A DNA stretch of 64,000 nucleotides from Amyelois transitella (Eukaryota; Arthropoda; Insecta; Lepidoptera; Pyralidae): NCBI RefSeq assembly GCF_032362555.1, contig NC_083507.1, positions 9,241,001-9,305,000 on the forward strand, in the 5' to 3' direction. A program made the translations under genes and the position numbers. The number at the start of each line of letters is the position of its first letter. Position 1 is the first letter of the stretch. Positions 56,501 through 64,000 of the stretch are shown piece after piece. Under the pieces are notes generated by a model. That model was not told where the DNA came from, did no database searches, and saw nothing but the letters and a program-made list of their open reading frames with translations.

Positions 56501-59500
56501 TCTTGAGTCTAGTACATTAAAAAACAAAACTAAGAAGCAACATGATAAAGAATTGACGGATGCTGAAAGAATCATCATTTATAAGGTTTTGGAATCCAAA
56601 AAGAAAGAGAAGGCAAAGAAGAAGGCCAAGTTAATAAGTGATATTGCCAAGTCTTTACATTCATTTAATAGAAACAAGTCTTCTAATGGAGATACTAATG
56701 GCAGTCAAAATAGTAAGGAACAGTTGAAAGGAAATACAGTATCTTTTGAGCATGTTCAGGAAGGTATGTATGTGACAGGGCTTGTGTAGACATACACATA
56801 TAAAATCTCGCCTCTTTGAGAGCCACAATCCCTGATCTTTTCACTTGCCACGATCCCTGATTACTTCTTATGCTTCATCCACATTCATAATTCTCTTCAT
56901 GCAATCTCGTCAGTTCTGAGTACTCTTGACCTGACCTTTTGCTGGAATGTCCCAGTCTTGTGTTGAGAGGAAAATATTTGCTACATGGTTTTAGGAAAGA
57001 CCTTCCACAGCAGAATTCAAATTATTTGATTACAGACTTATTTCATTTTCTTTGATAATCAGTTTAGTTTCTTTTCATTTCAGGTATATACAAAACAACG
57101 AAAGAGAAAGGGTGAGTGGTTTTCTACAATGGTTTGTAATGTTGTCCTCCTTTTGCTAACCTTTTGTTCCTTCCCAGACTCTCTTACAACGTCACAAGTT
57201 GTTATACCGCGAACGTAGAAATGTGGCAAGCGACTTCCGAAAGAAAACCCTGGTGGTAAATTACTGTTCGCAAAGTGAATATCTTATTAATCTAGATTAG
57301 GTTTTCAGTCCAAACTTAAGTATCAGTCAGTTTATTTATTTAGTTTTTTTGGGTAATACTGTTTTGTGACCAGTTTTTTTTAATAATGAAATAATGATAT
57401 AATTTTTGTTAATCATTATTATTTATGTATTGTTTGAAGTTGAATATTTTGTTTGTAGATTTGTATTTTCGTACTAGTTCCGGCAGATAAGACACCCTGT
57501 TCTGTTAGACGTCGTCATAAAACTAAATACATATATCGTAATAGATACCGAAATGCGGACTTTGAAGTAGGCAATAAAGTCTTCTTTATTTCAGGGATAA
57601 CCTCGCGTCGTTATATTTCACCGAAAATTCAGGGGCAGGTCGCGCGATATCTTTGTCTAGAGATGAAATATTGTACGGCAAACCTTGTGATTGCAATTTA
57701 CTGGATAAAGAGCAACAACGTGATACAGGTAGTGATACAACACACGTTATAAAAATATAACTGAAAAAAATCGATTAATAGATTTTTATGCTAGTGGATT
57801 CATAAATATAGTAGTGTAGTAATAATATAAAAATCTATCCATGCGAAACCGCTGCGGCTCGGTTATTAGAGATAAACTAATGTATTTTCAAAAGATACAA
57901 AGTAATGGCTGACATATTACAGATAATACTACGGTCGCTGACTGATAAAAGAATTCGTCTCGTTAACATAATTTTGAAAAGGTTTCCAGTTTCGAATCCC
58001 ACCAAGGCAATATGGCCAGTGTTCAATAATTCAGTTATGTATTATTGAACACTGGCCAAATATTCTTCCAATGAGAGAGATGTAATGATGAGATAAGCAA
58101 AGTAATTCAGACAACTAAATGTGTAACCATGATTAAAACTGGGTATTGTTTTCTGTCAATAGGGTCAAGCAAATAGCTTTTTAATTATTTAGACTTACTT
58201 TCTTACGGTCTTTGTGAAGTTCGTTTTACCTAATCGTTGGTCGTCTTTTCTTTTGTAGGTACAAATATTCACATGGGAAAAGGCGACAGAGTGTTGTTAG
58301 ACAGGTAAATATAAATAAGAACAAAAATATATTTGATTCTTTAATATTATCTCTTATCATTTTTCATATGTATTTACAGGGAACCAAAGAAATGCAAATG
58401 TGGGTGCGGTCCGCAACCTGTAGAGCATCCTGTTCCCCCTGCGCCCCAGCCATCAGCTGCCACTTCGACATCATCATTTAAAACAGCAAGCAATGATAAA
58501 GAGTGTCCTGCTTTCCCTGAAGGCGGATTTGTTAAGCTACTTGACAATGAAGGCCAAGAAGCAGGCAAATTCTACATTGGTGCCTCCGGATTTCTCAAAG
58601 ATGACGATTATGAAGTTATCATACAACTCAGGAAGAAAGATTCTGCCAAGGAAGAAAAAAAATCTGATAAAAATAAGGAAGCTAAGTTGTATACTATCAA
58701 GGAAGCGCAACAAAATGAAGAAGCCACAGCTGTAAGAACTTCAGAAAATATTGCTGATTCAAAACAGGAAGTGCCGGTTTCTGTTAGTTCTAGACATGAA
58801 CCTGTAGACGTCGCTGAAGAAGCAGTACAAGCAACACCTAATACTCTGACAAAAGATGAAATATGTGAAACCAGGAAAACAATAGAGGATTTGCCCATAA
58901 ACAAACTTGAGAGAGTAATATCAGGCAGCAATATTAGTGATATTGAAGAAGCTCAAATCAATTGTACTGATAAATGTGTTTGTACATCTTTTCAATTATC
59001 CTATGCAGTTCCTAGTCAAATGACAATTTCAGATCCAATTGCCAACCCTAAGGCAGCTACGTCCACATATACACAAACTACATTTAATTCCACTAATACA
59101 CGACCTGCCTACATTCATATGAGTTCTTCAACTTCAACTGCTTATATGAGTCCACCTGAAGTGGTGTTACCTAGATTTTTAAGACGTGATTCGGATGAAG
59201 ATACTCATAAAGCTTTCAATACTGAATTTGGCCGATTTGAAAAGCATTATCAGAACTGCACCTGTAAAAATTGTTTTATTAGAAAGACAAATTTGGATGA
59301 ATGCAATCCACCTTGTAAAAAGAAATCCCGATGTTCAAAGGCAAATATTCCGACACCTCCAAATACATGCCGCAGCTACAATTCCTCCACAAGTGAAAAA
59401 CCTTTTGACGATGTATCTACTAATTCAAAAAATAAACCACGCAAATGTCGTAAATATGAATGCCATACAGATTCGGGCAAATGCCGCAAAAATCACGAGC

Positions 59501-62247
59501 ACAAAAGTACAAAAAATACTTCGGCTAAAAAGAAACTAGTTTTGCCAAAACACACCGTTCCAAGTGTAGCTTCTTCTAGTAGACATACATGGAATTTAAA
59601 GATAAAAGATAACAATTCCAACTTTAATCCCTTAATTAAAAATTATGTCAACAAATTACTTACACTTAACAGGGAAGGCATAAAGGCACTAGAAGTAGCA
59701 AGTCAAGAATGTAGTTCCGTTGCAACGCCCGGCAGCTCTATCATAGACGTGCCACGAAATATTACGAAACAAAGAACATTTGTTCAACCTAAACTATCTC
59801 TGGAGCAAATAAAAAATGAACTTATAAAAAAAATATTAACAGATTATGTAAATAAAACACAGACAGAAGAAATGGGAAGTAGTAAACATGAACAAAAACA
59901 TATTCACATTAAAGTATCTGCTTCGCGACTACCTAAAAAAAGATCAGTACATAAAGTTAAATCTTTAAATATCTCAAAACGTCTACAAAAAACAAAAAGA
60001 GGGTCAGCTGTTAAGAAATCTATTGGCACCGAAGAATCGAATAAAAACGATACTGTCCCAACATTAGTACAGCAGGGGCCTTCGGTTGATGTTAAACTTT
60101 TGTCATCTAAAGAGAAGTTTCGTAGTAAAAGTTCTCCCACACCTAGGCAACCTGTTTGTTCTGAATATAAGCGTAAAAGTAGCGCATCAGATATAGTCAC
60201 TACGAAATGTTCAAAAATACCTGCACAAAATGATCTAATTCCTAAACAACAACAAATTCAAAATTGTGGAAACAAAACTAACAAATCTTTTGCTCTACCA
60301 CAACATCGAGCGTCTTCTGCTACTTTAGATGGTGCTCCAGAAAATTTTAAACAATATGAAGATACTTCAGTCATAACGCAAAAGCAAGAAGTACCTATAA
60401 CGATATCAACACAAACAAGCCATGATGTAGACAGTGATATTAATTATGTAAAGCTTGCCGAAAACAAACTTGATAATATGGAGAAAATTGCAGATCTGAC
60501 GGAAAAATGCACTCAGCGCCTTTCAAACCTTGCAAAAGTTTTAGAAGAAGTGAGAAAAAGTAAATCGCTTGCTTATAGTCAGATATCATCTTCTTCTGAT
60601 TCGGCATGTGATGGTGACCCAAGGTCTGATAAAAATTTGAACTCTGGGCAATCCATGGATATTATTGATGTTGAAGGAAAGTTTGATTTCAAGCCGTCGA
60701 CTCCGGCGCTTACGAGTGGAAGCGACGAAAACGAAACTTTAGAATCTTCTAAATATATTTCATTCAAGACTGATATTCCTAAACCTTTATTTACAAAATC
60801 AGTACATTCAGAAACAGAAGTTGCTGTTCAAAATACAGAAAATAATATGCCAAAAACTAGGACGAAACCACCTCCTGCATTATCTCGGATGCATCTACGT
60901 CACGTTCAGGGTATCACACCACACGAGTTGTCGACTGTTGTAGAAGTCGATTCACCAATGAGCGTGAGACTTAAAAACCAGTCTTCACGTACTGACTATA
61001 AAGGTGATATGCAGGATAGTGTGGGTAAAAATTCAAACACTAAAAACTTCGGAAGTTCAAATATAGATAATAATAACGAAGAAAATATCACAAACCCTGA
61101 CTTACTACAAAGCAATCTTTCTTTATCTAAAACCAAAGTTCAACAAACGAAGCAAACCACGGAATCATCTGACGATTCCAAGCTACAAATGATGGATATA
61201 AAACAATTTAATGAAATAATGTTGCAACCATTCATAAGCATTCAAGATTATGCTAAACAATACGATATAGGTACATTGGACGAAGCTTCTAATCTTGGCG
61301 ACGTTCTCAAAGATGATATAGTGAATGAAGATTTAAGCTCAATGCAATCAGACGGCAGTCTGCCAGACGTAATAGCAGAGCTCTTGAAACGGAAAGTAAT
61401 TACAGAGCCTTTTAAATTCGATACGGTTTCGAATATTCATTCGACAACAGGTTCATCTGAATCGTCCATACTGGCTCTTACCAAAGTTCGAAAGGATAAA
61501 AAGAAATCTACCGTAATGTTTCACGAAAAAGAAAATGTCGCTGAAAGCTCTGATACTTTGAGTTTCTCTTCAAACCCAGATTTAGAGAATGCATTCAAAA
61601 AACTCGGCATGGGTTGGGCATCTTCTACATTAAAGAAAACTAAAGAACGACTTGCACTGTCTTCATCTTCAAATACGTCTAGTTCCAGCGTATCACAATA
61701 TAAAATTAAAACTTTTAATAATCAAGATATTCCAGCACTTGTGACTGACTCGGTGTCAACTATAATGCAATTGACTAAAAAAGAGGGGAGACAAGAATCT
61801 AAGAATAATGGACAGCAGACAAATTTGGGAAAATCAATGACAGTAAGAGAGTTTTTGACCAACGAATTAGCTGATAAAATAACTTTTACCAATAAATCCC
61901 GACGTAATGATACAGAGGAAGAATTCGTTTCTTTATTTGAAACCAAAATGCCAGAAGAAATGAAACATTCATCACAGATGGTAAATGAGGAGCGATCTAT
62001 GGACAGTGGCCCTGGAAATAGAGCTCGGACGTCTACGCCTGTACAAATTTTCAAATCGATAACGTATCACTCTAGTTCGAGCTCAAACCTGTCCAATGGT
62101 TTATTCAGCAACGCTGATGACCTATCATCAGTGAAAGTGACTTCAAACTCTATTCGAAATCATTCCACATCAGACAAAGACGACTTGACCATTCCTAACT
62201 GTAGTTTACGAATTAAAAAAGCATCAGATGCTAGTAAAAGTGATTAG
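53595..62247 (+). CDS. ana1: centriole assembly protein Ana1 / CEP295
   Basis: Ana1/CEP295 builds the outer centriole wall and lets centrioles become centrosomes. Twelve exons: 53595-53663, 53764-53971, 54051-54174, 54363-55153, 55493-55833, 55944-56057, 56169-56763, 57084-57111, 57178-57252, 57595-57728, 58259-58304 and 58380-62247. They sum to 6393 nt, 2130 aa. The N-terminus FLRRRKLRLQQVREQSKDIA, then EKLVKRLEILYAKGVKNIG and GHKQAADL, aligns with the human CEP295 start (ERRRKLRLLQVREQ, LYLASLRSMGEGHRQA). The rest is mostly Ser/Lys-rich and disordered, with helical heptad stretches (residues about 20-140 and 480-560) and, in the large last exon, Cys-rich patches. The identification rests on the N-terminus; the C-terminal half is fast-evolving. 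No break was found. An AATAAA lies at 62401. Confidence 0.92.
56790..56985. repeat. LINE 3'-tail related repeat in Ana1 intron
   Basis: 'acttgccacgatccctga', 'cttcatccacattcataatt', 'ctcttcatgcaatctcgtca' and 'actcttgacctgacctttt' match the repeat at 150-310 closely. It lies in the intron after exon 7. Confidence 0.65.
57905..58058. repeat. possible tRNA-derived repeat fragment with an 18-bp hairpin
   Basis: 'agtttcgaatccc' near 57990 resembles a tRNA T-arm / Pol III B box. It is followed by a perfect inverted repeat, 58013-58030 against 58041-58058 (TGGCCAGTGTTCAATAAT), around a 10-bp loop. No complete tRNA cloverleaf was found. It lies in the intron between Ana1 exons 10 and 11. Confidence 0.45.
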
Positions 62248-62400
62248 CTCGAAATTTCACATATATATTATTGTTATTTGTTGTGATATTTAATGAACTG
62301 AAATTAGTATACCTGTAAAGTTGTTGTGAATTTATTATATTTATGGATGAAATCAACATGAATTTTGTATATTTTGGTTTAATTTCGTCTGCTTCTTTAG

Positions 62401-62406
62401 AATAAA
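62401..62406 (+). terminator. probable poly(A) signal of Ana1
   Basis: AATAAA, 154 bp after the Ana1 stop codon, just before a SINE. Confidence 0.55.
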
Positions 62407-62425
62407 TAAGAATTATGTGTAGGTG

Positions 62426-62637
62426 CATACATTCATATAGTCACGTCTATTTCCCTTGCGGAGTAGACAGAGCCAACAGTCAGTCCAAAAGACGTACAGC
62501 TATTTCGCTTGATGGTTGGTAGCCCGTCGCCTAAAAAAAGAGCCTATTCCTTAGGAGCTTTTTACGACATCCATGGAAACGAGAAGGAGTGGTCCTATTA
62601 TTTTCTTATTATCGGTGCCAGGAACCACACGGCACAT
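62426..62637 (-). mobile_element. SINE copy E downstream of Ana1
   Basis: From 'gcatacattcatatagtcac' to 'gtgccaggaaccacacggcac', with internal losses around 62500-62550. Same family as 28531-28791. Confidence 0.8.
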
Positions 62638-64000
62638 ATGTAGTATATCTTGAAAAGAAAACCACCTTGTATAATTTTATTAATAACAACCCAAGCTAAT
62701 AAAAGCGTAGTAATAAAATATTGTTGTACTGCGTAGCACTAGTTACCAAACGCTTTTACTGTAACCAGGAAGCATTAAGACTAGCGGAATAAAGAATCTT
62801 TTGTAATTACAAGCTAACATAAAGAACATATAATTTTAAAAGTAGAAATAAAAACGTAACTTGTAATCAAATAACAGTACCTACCTATTCGGCGTGTACA
62901 CCACATTACGTGCCAGTGTATCCTAACATTTTTCCCACAGACCACAGCGATTACATGTAATCATCGGCTAACAATTAAACTAATGTAAATTGGTAAAGTA
63001 CCCACATAGAACTAATAATAATCACCGTTTTCCCTAGTTATACAGGTTTGACATACCTACCAAGATTATCCTACTACTATTATATTATAAAGGCGAAAGT
63101 TTGTATGGATGTATGGATGTTTGTTACTCTTTCACGCAAAAACTACTGAACCGATTACCATGAAATTTGGTATGTAGGTAGCTGAAGACCCAGAATAACA
63201 CATAGGCTACTTTTTATCCCAGAGTTCCCGCGGGATTGATAGGGTTTCCATGCGGACGAAGTCGCGGGCGGCCTCTAGTTACGAATACATCTACATTGTC
63301 ATGCCCTCGTAGTGTAGGGTATTTTTACATAGAACCCACTTAATAATGTTACAGTAAGCCACATAGAAAAGGATTCAATCTTCGAAACATCTACGATACG
63401 ACGACGGTTATAAAGGTACTATCTCTATGCAGCCCATCTACGGCTCTCGAGTACCTAACTAAAGAGAACGCCTATTTATTTACATGGCAGCACTTGCACG
63501 GTTGGTATAGGATTTTTTAGAATCTTTGCACCCTGCCCGCACTGACGTGAATATGAGCCCTCGTTTACAAGAGGTGAAAATGGAATTAAATACATACCAA
63601 CATATGCTCAATAGTGAAGAGTTTTTGATATTGCTATCAAAAATTAAGCTCGAGCATACCTACTTTGCGGAAATGAAACAAAATTTGAAAGAATCAACAT
63701 TTATTTCTTGCTTATATTAAATTGTATTAGTATTCTTTTGTCATTTGTATCACAAACTTTCACAGATTTTATTTTGTAGTACAGCTTTATCAGTTTGTTT
63801 TGGAAATAGTCACAAAAAACTTTTTGGAAATTTGTAGGTTTAATTACCTAGTCATATTTACTAATATCTTTCTTCAACAAACATATAAATCCAATCAATG
63901 GTTTATTTTATTAATAAATAAAAACATTTATTAAAAATACCTAATACAAAATGTTAAATTTCTGCATCACTTGACAAGTTTAATGTTGGTCAAAGTTTAA
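62638..64000. other. gene-free right end of window
   Basis: Apart from the dispersed repeat at 63066-63283 nothing coding was recognised. A 64-codon ORF at 63526-63720 has no visible family, splice context or promoter and is not called as a gene. Confidence 0.5.
63066..63283. repeat. short dispersed lepidopteran repeat
   Basis: It opens 'actattatattataaaggcg' followed by 'aaagtttgtatggatg', has 'gaaccgattaccatgaaatt' in the middle and closes 'gcggacgaagtcgcgggcgg'. This combination is very common in Lepidoptera. The copy looks nearly complete; no ORF. The family name was not assigned. Confidence 0.7.

Noticed and set aside
57935-58008. Possible tRNA gene around the GTTTCGAATCCC word
   Set aside because: No acceptor stem, D-arm or anticodon arm could be paired; kept only as a possible tRNA-derived repeat.
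53595-62247. Two separate genes (an N-terminal CEP295-like gene and a gene made of the large exon from 58380)
   Set aside because: All twelve exons join in one open frame at consensus splice sites with a total divisible by three, and no promoter or poly(A) signal separates them.
63526-63720. 64-codon plus-strand ORF near the right end
   Set aside because: No recognisable domain, promoter or splice sites; length is expected by chance in AT-rich DNA.

Overview
This is a 64 kb window of a eukaryotic nuclear genome, almost certainly from a moth or butterfly (Lepidoptera). The genes are split by AT-rich introns with GT-AG borders. The intergenic DNA and introns carry repeats of lepidopteran type: a roughly 260-bp SINE that begins (in its own orientation) GTGCCGTGTGGTTCCCGGCA, LINE 3' ends, and short repeats with phrases such as 'aggcgaaagtttgt' and 'gacgaagtcgcgggc'. 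The species cannot be fixed from the sequence alone.

Layout from left to right. 1-6.9 kb: gene-poor, with a LINE 3' remnant, two unnamed palindromic/MITE-like elements (2719-3857 and 5183-5617) and one probable first coding exon of an unrecognised minus-strand gene. 6.9-18.1 kb (minus): a complete 19-exon importin-5/karyopherin beta-3 gene; the hand-spliced model is 1093 aa. 18.9-19.8 kb (plus): TIM14/DNAJC19, the mitochondrial import J-protein, in which an intron directly follows the ATG. 22.4-28.3 kb (minus): a TBC-domain Rab GAP of the GRTP1/TBC1D6 type, 7 exons, 337 aa. 29.1-40.3 kb (plus): exocyst subunit Sec5/EXOC2, 17 exons, 874 aa, with a broken Tc1/mariner transposase in its largest intron. 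41.1-50.3 kb (minus): an ABCC4/MRP4-like full ABC transporter. 50.9-52.0 kb (plus): a small secreted glycine-rich repeat protein with a canonical TATA/initiator promoter. 53.6-62.2 kb (plus): the centriole protein Ana1/CEP295, 12 exons, 2130 aa. 62.2-64 kb: 3' flank with a SINE and another dispersed repeat.

The genes are ordinary conserved housekeeping genes with no obvious common pathway. Several are paired: importin-5/TIM14 and GRTP1/Sec5 are divergent and each pair shares a short upstream region; TIM14/GRTP1 and Sec5/ABCC are convergent; ABCC and the glycine-rich gene are divergent. Exon models were built by joining consensus splice sites. For importin-5, TIM14, GRTP1, Sec5 and Ana1 the exon lengths sum to a multiple of three and the totals agree with the known family sizes. 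No retroviral, LTR or Polinton-type element was recognised.

The less ordinary points are: the two terminal/subterminal-repeat elements on the left; an inverted duplication around a retroelement endonuclease-like fragment inside the GRTP1 gene; a 107-bp exact tandem duplication of an exon end plus its splice donor in Sec5; a decayed copy of the ABCC terminal exon; the repeat architecture and compact promoter of the glycine-rich protein; and cysteine-rich patches in Ana1.
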